From Opitutaceae bacterium (GTDB lineage Bacteria > Verrucomicrobiota > Verrucomicrobiia > Opitutales > Opitutaceae): DNA of 7,832 nucleotides. The position numbers and the translations under genes are program-made. The stretch is taken from positions 1-7,832 of the forward strand of contig JAESUN010000284.1 of NCBI GenBank assembly GCA_016763045.1. Reading direction: 5' to 3'. This document shows positions 1-7,415 of this stretch, in pieces. Positions within the stretch are counted from its first letter, which is position 1, and the number at the start of each line of letters is the position of its first letter. The notes under the pieces were generated by a model that was not told the DNA's origin, searched no databases, and worked only from the letters and a program-made list of their open reading frames with translations.

Positions 1-1433
<1,433 letters not shown>

Positions 1434-1446
1434 GGGTAATTTCTCT

Positions 1447-1890
1447 TCAAGAAGTCTCCATAGAGGTCACAACACCCTTACGAATAATGATATTGCCATA
1501 TAGCCGTCTCTCACCAGTAGCTATTATGCCAAACGCTTTTCCTGCCCGCTCATAAAAATCAAATCTTTCAACCCGGTCCAGATCAGCCGACTGCCCTTCT
1601 GCAACGGTGATAGCATCTGTAAAGTCGTCATAAATATCCGGAAGGGCTTCCGCGTTATCCACCACCGCCATCACTGCCGCCGGATGATCCACATATTGAT
1701 CCAGAGGAAAAAGTGTCAGGACCGCTGCCAACGCCTGAGGCGTCCCAACCCCGTCCAAACGCACAAGCCTGTTCCCCAGACTTGCTGACGGAAAGTTGGC
1801 ATCCGCAATAACAAGTTCATCGCCGTGACCCATAGAGGCCAGAAAATGTAAAATATCCGGTCCAAGCAGTGAATTTATCGTTTTAAGCAT
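1447..1890 (-). CDS. fucU: L-fucose mutarotase (RbsD/FucU family)
   Basis: This 147-residue protein belongs to the RbsD/FucU family of sugar mutarotases, which interconvert the alpha and beta anomers of free sugars so that the downstream enzyme is not limited by spontaneous mutarotation. The N-terminus has the family block LASMGHGDELVIADANFP at residues 17-34, with the conserved His22 and Asp30. The C-terminus has the conserved RLYGNIIIRKGVV block. Length and motifs match FucU (about 140 residues) better than ribose-specific RbsD, and the fuconate dehydratase just downstream supports fucose. The ATG at 1890-1888 is preceded by GAGG with a 5-nt gap. It is the first gene of the minus-strand operon and is transcribed away from the AT-rich divergent region, which contains a PdhR/FadR-type operator 48-62 bp upstream of its start. 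No transporter, fucose dehydrogenase or lactonase is visible in this window, so the rest of the pathway must lie elsewhere or further left. Confidence 0.92.
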   Translation of the reverse strand: MLKTINSLLGPDILHFLASMGHGDELVIADANFPSASLGNRLVRLDGVGTPQALAAVLTLFPLDQYVDHPAAVMAVVDNAEALPDIYDDFTDAITVAEGQSADLDRVERFDFYERAGKAFGIIATGERRLYGNIIIRKGVVTSMETS

Positions 1891-1937
1891 ACCTGCCTCA
1901 CAAATTTATCTGTTTATATTTATTGACTATTAGTAAA

Positions 1938-1952
1938 ATTGGTCATACCAAT
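1938..1952. promoter_or_regulatory. Candidate GntR/FCD-type (PdhR/FadR-like) operator, ATTGGT-CAT-ACCAAT
   Basis: The sequence is a perfect 6-bp inverted repeat around a 3-bp centre. It matches the TNGTNNNACNA core recognised by the FadR subfamily of GntR regulators, and in particular the ATTGGTNNNACCAAT form described for PdhR. It sits 48 bp upstream of the fucU start codon, where it could overlap the promoter. No gntR gene is present in the window, so the regulator must be encoded elsewhere. The palindrome is directly visible; the regulator family is inferred. Confidence 0.6.
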
Positions 1953-1982
1953 ATACTGATATATCCTGCGTTAGTCTAGATA

Positions 1983-1999
1983 AAAAATGCAGCATTTTT
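1983..1999. promoter_or_regulatory. 17-bp palindrome AAAAATGC-A-GCATTTTT
   Basis: This is a perfect 8-bp inverted repeat around a single central A, in the fucU/oxidoreductase divergent region. It directly precedes the AT-rich 24-bp element. It could be a protein-binding site or a short hairpin. A terminator is unlikely because no gene ends nearby. The repeat is seen directly; its function is unknown. Confidence 0.4.
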
Positions 2000-2000
2000 G

Positions 2001-2024
2001 TATCATATATAAAATATATCTTTT
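2001..2024 (-). promoter_or_regulatory. AT-rich 24-bp element, copy 1 (matches copy 2 at 6543-6566)
   Basis: Read on the minus strand, this element is identical at 23 of 24 positions to the plus-strand sequence at 6543-6566. The only difference is A versus G at the sixth position. The core is a TTT flanked by ATATAT on each side, followed by GATA. It lies 114 bp upstream of the oxidoreductase start and 111 bp upstream of fucU. Because the other copy lies in the iclR/TIM-barrel divergent region, it is a candidate shared operator, possibly for the IclR regulator encoded between the two sites. The low complexity of the sequence lowers certainty. Confidence 0.5.
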
Positions 2025-2039
2025 AAAAATAAAATATAT
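2009..2039. repeat. 11-bp direct repeat ATAAAATATAT, spaced 20 bp start to start
   Basis: ATAAAATATAT occurs at 2009-2019 and again at 2029-2039, exactly 20 bp apart, or about two helical turns. The first copy lies inside the 24-bp element. Such spacing would place two bound protein units on the same DNA face. The repeat is seen directly; the functional reading is inference and is weakened by the strong AT bias here. Confidence 0.4.
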
Positions 2040-2122
2040 ATGTAGTTTGATTGCCAGAATAACCGTTGGAAAATGGGATGTGGAAGTTAATTTCCCACTC
2101 CCTTAATTTTCATGTAATGCTC

Positions 2123-2128
2123 AAAGGA
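2123..2128 (+). promoter_or_regulatory. Ribosome binding site that sets the oxidoreductase start
   Basis: AAAGGA lies 9 nt before ATG 2138. The reading frame stays open upstream to a TTG at 2066 and includes an ATG at 2117. However, the extra 24 residues do not resemble the family N-terminus, and neither upstream start has a comparable ribosome site. The start at 2138 (MQLKQVDLSDKYD) is therefore preferred. Confidence 0.7.
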
Positions 2129-2137
2129 TTCCATATT

Positions 2138-5100
2138 ATGCAACTTAAACAAGTAGATTTAAGTGACAAATACGACGCAAAAGAGGGAAAAATACTTCTG
2201 TCCGGCACACAGGCACTCGTTCGCCTGCCCCTTTTGCAGCATGATTGTGACATAACGGCAGGACACAATACGGAAGGATATATTTCAGGTTATCGCGGGT
2301 CGCCGCTAGGGGCGTATGATAGTGAATTAACCCGTGCCAAAAAACATCTTGACGCGAACGGAATATATTTTCAGCCGGGTGTAAATGAAGAATTGGCGGC
2401 AACAGCAGTGTGGGGAACGCAGCAGGTTACCTTGTTTCCCGGTGCCAGAATTGATGGCGTATTTTCAATATGGTATGGCAAAGGTCCGGGGGTAGATCGC
2501 AGCGATGACGTTTTCAAACATGCCAATCTGGCCGGAACGTCCAAATACGGCGGCGTACTGGTTGTGGTTGGTGACGATCATAGTGCGAAGTCCTCCACAT
2601 TGGCCCATCAGTCAGAACAGGCGCTGGTTTCTGCAATGATCCCCATTCTAAACCCTTCATCTGTCGAAGATATTCTCACATTCGGCATGTACGGCTGGGC
2701 ATTGTCCCGCTACGCTGGTGTCTGGGTAGGTTTGAAATGTGTCAATGAGACTTTGGAAACCACTGTCTCGCTGGACATTGACACAGTGAACACCACCCCG
2801 GCGTTGCCCGATTACATATCACCCTCACCTGACGGCATCCACATCCGTATGGGCTATGAACCACTGGCGGCAGAACAAAGGCTGATGCGCTATAAGATGC
2901 CATTGATCCATAAGTTTATGCAGGCAAATCAGCTTGATAAAGTTATTTTTTCGGGAAACAAGAAAAAGATCGGCATTATTACTGCGGGCAAGGCCTATCA
3001 GGATGTCAGGGAAACATTGCGGATTTTGGGTATTGATAATGCCCGTGCCAAAGAATTGGGCCTTGGCCTGTATAAGCTTGCCCTGACATGGCCCATTGAG
3101 CCGGAAGGGCTTTTGTCATTTGCAACTGACTATGATGAAATACTGGTGGTTGAAGAAAAACGTGCCCTGATTGAAGATCAGGTCGCACGACTGCTTTATG
3201 ATTTACGGGATCACCGCCCGCGCCTTGTGGGCAAAAGAGATGATACTTCGACCACGCTTCTCCCCGCCGATGGTATATTATCGCCTGATATCATAGCAAG
3301 CGCCCTCGTTGCCCGTCTGGATCGCATGAACATCCTTGATGATAAAACGCGGGCCCTATATGAGGATTTCATCTCATCACAGAATGAGGTAAATATCGCT
3401 CCGCAAGATATCAGCCGTACCCCGTATTTCTGCTCGGGCTGTCCCCATAACAGATCTACCAAAATCCCCGAAGGCAGCCAGGCTCTGGCCGGAATAGGCT
3501 GTAGCTATATGGCCGTCTGGATAAACCGCGATACGTTAAGCTCTGTCCAGATGGGGGGAGAAGGTGCGAACTGGAATGGTATCGCCCCCTTCACCGATAC
3601 CGCCCATATTTTTCAGAATATGGGCGATGGCACTTATTTTCATTCCGGCATTCTGTCCATCCGCGCAGCGGTATCCTGTGAAACAAACATAACCTATAAA
3701 ATTCTTTTCAATGATGCGGTCGCCATGACGGGCGGTCAACCCCTTGACGGTCAGTTAACTGTACCGCAACTTAGTTGGCAGGTCTGCAAGGAAGGCGTCG
3801 GGAAAATTGTCGTCGTTACGGATGATCCTGAAAAATATAGCAACAAGGACGATTTTGCCCCAGGCGTCACAATCCACCACCGTCGGGAACTGGATGTTGT
3901 GCAACGTATGTTACGCAAAATACCCGGCACAACCATATTGATTTATGATCAGACTTGCGCCGCCGAGAAAAGACGCAAGCGCAAACGGAAAGAATATCCA
4001 GACCCCAGGAAGCGGCTCTATATCAATCCGTCTGTTTGTGAGGGATGTGGTGATTGTTCTGAAAAATCCAACTGTGTCAGCATTCAACCTCTGGAAACGG
4101 AGCTGGGGCGGAAACGGCAAATTGACCAGTCCGCCTGCAACAAGGATTATAGCTGTGAAAACGGTTTCTGCCCTTCCTTTGTCACAGTCTATGGCGGACA
4201 GTTGGCGAAAGCAGACAAAACAGCGAATATGGAAGGTGAAAAGGCAAAACTTAAAATACCTGTTCAAGCGCCCATCACGGCATCCTATAACATTCTTATT
4301 ACCGGTATCGGAGGCACAGGCGTCATTACCATTGGCGCTATCCTGGGCATGGCCGCCCATTTGGAAGAAAAAAATTGCAGCATATTCGATATGACGGGCC
4401 TTGCACAGAAGAACGGTACTGTAATGAGCTATCTGCGGATTGCAGAGTCAGGTTCCCCCCTGCATGCCCCCCGCATCAGCCGTAACGAAACGGACCTTCT
4501 GCTAGGGTGTGATCTTATTGTCTCTGGCTCAAAAGATGTATTACGGACGTTGCAGGCAGGACGAGCCAAAGCCGTGATAAATTCTACTCTGATCCCCACA
4601 GGGCAATTTCAGGAAAATGGGGATATCGACTTTCAATCCGGTTCTTTTGTAAAAATATTGACAGAAAAAACCGGGCCTGATGCCATCCATTTTATAGAAG
4701 CAACCACAATTGCCACCTCGCTTATGGGGGACAGTATCGCGTCAAATCTTTTTCTGGTTGGATATGCCTGTCAAGCGGGGTTTCTTCCCCTTTCGATTGG
4801 TGCCATCCTGCGGGCCATTGAAATTAATGGCATAGCTATCGAAAACAACAAAAAGGCCTTTATGCTGGGACGGTTATTCCACCAAAATCCAGATGCACTG
4901 GACTATAAACAGGAAAAACAGGCCTTTTTAACAGATTATGATGACATCGTAGCACACCGTTCAGAGCTTTTGACAAAATTTCAAAATGAACAATATGCCA
5001 TACGTTACCAGAAAGCTTTAGACAGAATAAGGTCCATAGAACAGGAAAAAACGCCAGATTGCGAAGGGCTGGCCACAGCCGCCGCCATCACATTACACAA

Positions 5101-5578
5101 GCTTATGAGCTACAAGGATGAATATGAAGTTGCCCGGCTGTACAGTCATCCAGACTTTAAACGGCGTATCAGAGAGCAGTTTAACGGTGATTACACCTTA
5201 CGCCTTAATCTGGCACCGCCATCGCTATCCCGTCGTGACCCCTCAACGGGGGAGCCTATGAAACGCGAGTTCGGCCCGTGGATATTTCCGGCCCTGAGTA
5301 TTCTCGCCAAATTCAAGTTTCTGAGAGGGACAATTCTTGACCCCTTTGGCCATACAAAGGAACGGCGGGCTGAACGGGAGATCATCACTGATTTTGAGAC
5401 TATATTATCAACTGTGATGAATAAACTGACGCCGGACAATCACCAATTGGCACTTCAGATCATAAAACTGCCGCAGAAGATTCGCGGTTTTGGCCCGGTT
5501 AAAGAACGAAATATGGCTCTGATCAAAAAACAAATGGCACAATTACTGGCACAATATGAGGGGAGTACCAAACCCTAA
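2138..5578 (+). CDS. Fused indolepyruvate-type 2-oxoacid:ferredoxin oxidoreductase (alpha-beta-gamma fusion)
   Basis: This 1146-residue protein has the architecture and length of the single-chain indolepyruvate ferredoxin oxidoreductases of Alpha- and Betaproteobacteria. These enzymes oxidatively decarboxylate 2-oxoacids, classically arylpyruvates, to acyl-CoA and pass electrons to an iron-sulfur or flavin carrier. Residues about 15-400 form the alpha-type part (GYRGSPLGAYD at 51-61, the GDDHSAKSST loop at 145-154). Residues about 428-605 form the thiamine-diphosphate domain (FCSGCPHN at 431-438, MGGEG at 472-476, MGDGTYFHSG at 495-504, NDAVAMTGGQ at 525-534). Cysteines 634, 637, 640, 646, 667, 673 and 678 form an iron-sulfur region. 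Residues about 717-910 are the gamma domain (GIGGTGV at 723-729). The C-terminal 230 residues match the family's extra tail. All landmark motifs are intact. It stands alone on the plus strand, divergent from the fucose operon and convergent with iclR, with which it shares its stop region. Its true substrate is unknown. Confidence 0.9.
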   Translation: MQLKQVDLSDKYDAKEGKILLSGTQALVRLPLLQHDCDITAGHNTEGYISGYRGSPLGAYDSELTRAKKHLDANGIYFQPGVNEELAATAVWGTQQVTLFPGARIDGVFSIWYGKGPGVDRSDDVFKHANLAGTSKYGGVLVVVGDDHSAKSSTLAHQSEQALVSAMIPILNPSSVEDILTFGMYGWALSRYAGVWVGLKCVNETLETTVSLDIDTVNTTPALPDYISPSPDGIHIRMGYEPLAAEQRLMRYKMPLIHKFMQANQLDKVIFSGNKKKIGIITAGKAYQDVRETLRILGIDNARAKELGLGLYKLALTWPIEPEGLLSFATDYDEILVVEEKRALIEDQVARLLYDLRDHRPRLVGKRDDTSTTLLPADGILSPDIIASALVARLDRMNILDDKTRALYEDFISSQNEVNIAPQDISRTPYFCSGCPHNRSTKIPEGSQALAGIGCSYMAVWINRDTLSSVQMGGEGANWNGIAPFTDTAHIFQNMGDGTYFHSGILSIRAAVSCETNITYKILFNDAVAMTGGQPLDGQLTVPQLSWQVCKEGVGKIVVVTDDPEKYSNKDDFAPGVTIHHRRELDVVQRMLRKIPGTTILIYDQTCAAEKRRKRKRKEYPDPRKRLYINPSVCEGCGDCSEKSNCVSIQPLETELGRKRQIDQSACNKDYSCENGFCPSFVTVYGGQLAKADKTANMEGEKAKLKIPVQAPITASYNILITGIGGTGVITIGAILGMAAHLEEKNCSIFDMTGLAQKNGTVMSYLRIAESGSPLHAPRISRNETDLLLGCDLIVSGSKDVLRTLQAGRAKAVINSTLIPTGQFQENGDIDFQSGSFVKILTEKTGPDAIHFIEATTIATSLMGDSIASNLFLVGYACQAGFLPLSIGAILRAIEINGIAIENNKKAFMLGRLFHQNPDALDYKQEKQAFLTDYDDIVAHRSELLTKFQNEQYAIRYQKALDRIRSIEQEKTPDCEGLATAAAITLHKLMSYKDEYEVARLYSHPDFKRRIREQFNGDYTLRLNLAPPSLSRRDPSTGEPMKREFGPWIFPALSILAKFKFLRGTILDPFGHTKERRAEREIITDFETILSTVMNKLTPDNHQLALQIIKLPQKIRGFGPVKERNMALIKKQMAQLLAQYEGSTKP

Positions 5579-6375
5579 GGCGCCCCGATTGCCTGCGATA
5601 TACGCCGGGCATAATCCCGGAGGACGGCACGAATTTTTGCAGGACTGACACTGCTGTCTTTGTCTATCCGGCGAATATAGGGGACGGCGAGAGCGGCGAT
5701 CACCGCCCCTGAAAAATCCATGATGGGAAAACTGATGTTAAGAACACCCGCGATTTGGTGGCTTGGGCATTCCTCATAGCCCTTCTCTCTGATCTGTGCA
5801 CAGATATTGTTAAGTTCCTTCATATCCACAGTACGGGATTGGGAATCCAGACGAACAGACAGCATTTCCTCACGTTCACTATCCGAACGGTAAGCCAGCA
5901 TAACAAGGCCCGAAGCCGTATCCAGAGCATCAAGTTCCGCACCAACCCGAACGGAAAAACCCAAACTGCCGGGGTTATCGGCCTGTGCCATTACCAGCAT
6001 CCGATTATCATGATAAACGCTGATGTGACAGGATTGGTTAAGCTTGCGCACTATTTCCCTGATATGCGGCTGAGCTTCCTCCACCAAACGCCGCATGGGC
6101 AGATTCCGGTGTGACAATTCAAACAATTTTAATGTTAATGTATAGGTATCCGCAGGCTTATGCAGCGTAATATACCCCCGTTCCTGCAAACAATTGAGCA
6201 TACGAAATATTTCACTGACCGAACGGTCAAGCTTCTTGGCTATGCCGACCTGTGACAGTCCATCCGATTGATCTGCCAGCAATTCAAGAATATCAAGTCC
6301 CTTTTCCAGTGCCGGGGCACGATATTGAGATTCATTAAGCGCAGATGATTTTTGGTTTTTTGATTTTTTCTGCAT
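5575..6375 (-). CDS. IclR-family transcriptional regulator
   Basis: This 266-residue protein has the two-domain IclR layout at its usual length. A lysine-rich, polar N-terminal tail (residues 1-20) leads into a winged helix-turn-helix at about 22-80 (ALEKGLDILELLA, then recognition-helix region RSVSEIFRMLNCLQERGYI). The effector-binding domain covers about 94-264, with the family blocks GSLGFSVRVGAELDALDTASG (136-155 region) and HQIAGVLNISFPIMDFSGAVIAALAVPY (206-233 region). IclR proteins usually sense a carboxylate or aromatic acid and regulate adjacent catabolic genes. This one diverges from the TIM-barrel gene and converges on the oxidoreductase gene, with a 4-bp overlap in which one CTAA contains both stop codons. 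The start at 6375 is preceded by GGAAG on the minus strand. Both flanking control regions carry the same 24-bp element, a plausible operator for this protein. The ligand cannot be told from sequence. Confidence 0.93.
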   Translation of the reverse strand: MQKKSKNQKSSALNESQYRAPALEKGLDILELLADQSDGLSQVGIAKKLDRSVSEIFRMLNCLQERGYITLHKPADTYTLTLKLFELSHRNLPMRRLVEEAQPHIREIVRKLNQSCHISVYHDNRMLVMAQADNPGSLGFSVRVGAELDALDTASGLVMLAYRSDSEREEMLSVRLDSQSRTVDMKELNNICAQIREKGYEECPSHQIAGVLNISFPIMDFSGAVIAALAVPYIRRIDKDSSVSPAKIRAVLRDYARRISQAIGAP

Positions 6376-6491
6376 TAGTGTTCTTCCACATTCGATTAAT
6401 CATAACGGGAGGTTGGTCGCAAACATCCCGCTGGTTCAATAGTGCCAAAATCAGTTTCTTTACTCAAGAAGTATATCCTGAAAAGCCAATA

Positions 6492-6531
6492 AACTTTTAT
6501 ATGAAAAAAACATGTTGTGCATATAAAAGTT
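6492..6531. repeat. 12-bp perfect inverted repeat with 16-nt spacer, upstream of the TIM-barrel gene
   Basis: AACTTTTATATG at 6492-6503 is the exact reverse complement of CATATAAAAGTT at 6520-6531. The 16-nt spacer begins with seven A residues. It lies in the iclR/TIM-barrel divergent region, just upstream of the candidate promoter and of the second 24-bp element. It may be an operator with two half-sites or an RNA hairpin in a long leader. Only the repeat itself is certain. Confidence 0.5.
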
Positions 6532-6543
6532 ATGGTATATATA
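6515..6543 (+). promoter_or_regulatory. Candidate sigma-70 promoter for the TIM-barrel gene (TTGTGC, 17 bp, TATATA)
   Basis: TTGTGC at 6515-6520 and TATATA at 6538-6543 are separated by 17 bp, a sound sigma-70 geometry. The predicted transcription start near 6550 would fall inside the 24-bp element, as expected for a repressor site. The region is so AT-rich that alternative -10 boxes exist, so confidence is limited. Confidence 0.3.
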
Positions 6544-6566
6544 AAAGGTATATTTTATATATGATA
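6543..6566 (+). promoter_or_regulatory. AT-rich 24-bp element, copy 2 (matches copy 1 at 2001-2024)
   Basis: This is the plus-strand copy of the element described at 2001-2024, with 23 of 24 positions identical. It ends 39 bp before the TIM-barrel start codon and lies 168 bp upstream of the iclR start, so it could control both divergent genes. The palindromic GATATATC overlaps its right end at 6563-6570. Its position over the likely transcription start suggests repression. The DNA-binding partner is inferred, not shown. Confidence 0.5.
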
Positions 6567-6593
6567 TATCTGTCAAGAAATTATAAAAGCCAT

Positions 6594-6600
6594 AAGGAGG
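6594..6600 (+). promoter_or_regulatory. Strong ribosome binding site that sets the TIM-barrel start
   Basis: AAGGAGG is a near-perfect anti-Shine-Dalgarno match 5 nt before ATG 6606. The frame stays open for 87 codons upstream, back into the divergent iclR gene, but that stretch crosses the AT-rich control region. Its translation does not look like protein of this family, so 6606 is the real start. Confidence 0.9.
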
Positions 6601-6605
6601 TATTT

Positions 6606-7415
6606 ATGAGACTAAGCTGCGCATCGTGGTCGTTCCCTGAATGCAACTTACCGGAAATCGTTGATATTCTTGCGGCATTAGGCATAGACGCCGTGGACCT
6701 TGGAATTGATTACCGGTCCGGCATCGACCGGGCTCTTATCCTGAACAACCCATCAAAAACCGGTGAAAAGCTACATATTCTGGGGGCAGACTTTCCCTGT
6801 TTCCATTATCGGTTTGCGCCAACACTTGACGGACGAAATATTGCTGACCCTTCCTGGCGTGAACAGAATATAGCTGATTTTAGCAAGGTGATTGATTTCT
6901 GCAAGGCCGCCTGGGTGCCCATTATCTTTATTTTACCGGGCATGATCAATGCGGGCCAAACGGTTTCCAGTTCCCTTGATGAAGCCATAAAAACTCTAAA
7001 TCTACTCATGCCCATAGCGCAAGAAGCCGGTATTATCCTTGCGGTTGAACCACATGTACGCTCAAATATTGAAAATCCGGAGTTGGCATTATCAATGCTG
7101 GAACAGGTGCCGGGACTGAAACTGATGCTGGATTATTCCAATATTATTTGTCTTGGTTACCGTCAAAATGAGATTGATATTCTGGCACCCCATGCGGCAC
7201 ATGTCCAGCTTCGCCAAGCCAAACCGGGGCTGGTTCAGACAAAACTACACCACGGAACAATTAATTTCCCGGCATTACTCGGCACCTTGCGTGACGTTGG
7301 CTATGAGGGATATATAGGTCTCAAACATACGCATCAGGGTTATATGAACAACATGAATGATGATGTCCTGACTGAAATCATCCAGATGCGGAATTTGGTC
7401 CGCGCCTATACATGA
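6606..7415 (+). CDS. Sugar phosphate isomerase/epimerase-like TIM-barrel protein (xylose isomerase-like)
   Basis: This 269-residue protein has the pattern of the AP-endonuclease-2/xylose-isomerase-like TIM barrels, which isomerise, epimerise or dehydrate small sugars and hydroxy-acids with a divalent metal. Visible strands and motifs in order are: RLSCASWSFPE at 2-12, GIDAVDLGIDYR at 26-37, AGIILAVEPHV at 141-151 (Glu148, first expected metal ligand), LKLMLDYSN at 171-179 (Asp176, second ligand), HVQLRQAKPG at 199-208 and GYEGYIGLKHTH at 232-243. In many relatives the last block carries the fourth ligand Glu and the second reads Asp-x-Ser-His. Here these are Lys240 and Asn179. Activity or metal use may therefore differ from the family norm. 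No signal peptide is seen, so it should be cytoplasmic. It is divergent from iclR and its TGA directly abuts the stop of the convergent SDR gene. The substrate is not recognisable. Confidence 0.85.
   Translation: MRLSCASWSFPECNLPEIVDILAALGIDAVDLGIDYRSGIDRALILNNPSKTGEKLHILGADFPCFHYRFAPTLDGRNIADPSWREQNIADFSKVIDFCKAAWVPIIFILPGMINAGQTVSSSLDEAIKTLNLLMPIAQEAGIILAVEPHVRSNIENPELALSMLEQVPGLKLMLDYSNIICLGYRQNEIDILAPHAAHVQLRQAKPGLVQTKLHHGTINFPALLGTLRDVGYEGYIGLKHTHQGYMNNMNDDVLTEIIQMRNLVRAYT

Noticed and set aside
2080..2098. GTGGAA-N6-TTCCCAC imperfect palindrome resembling IclR-type GGAA...TTCC sites
   Set aside because: The arms pair only with a bulge, the spacer is one base longer than the form I recall for IclR, and no second copy lies near iclR or the TIM-barrel gene.
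2066..2137. Upstream extension of the oxidoreductase to TTG 2066 or ATG 2117
   Set aside because: The added residues do not resemble the family N-terminus, and ATG 2138 has the better ribosome site.
3945..4394. 149-codon plus-strand frame, and a similar-sized minus-strand frame at 3911-4360
   Set aside because: Both overlap the iron-sulfur region of the oxidoreductase, whose own frame is continuous and motif-rich. They are shadows.
5560..5620. Possible bidirectional terminator at the oxidoreductase/iclR junction
   Set aside because: Only short GGGG/CCCC and GGCGCC complementarity is present, with no stable stem followed by a T-run on either strand.
6406..6430. CGGGA...TCCCG inverted repeat with a 15-nt spacer upstream of iclR
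   Set aside because: Five-base arms are short enough to arise by chance, and no repeat of it is seen elsewhere in the window.
6345..6605. 87-codon upstream extension of the TIM-barrel protein
   Set aside because: It crosses the AT-rich control region and the divergent iclR start. The AAGGAGG site fixes the start at 6606.
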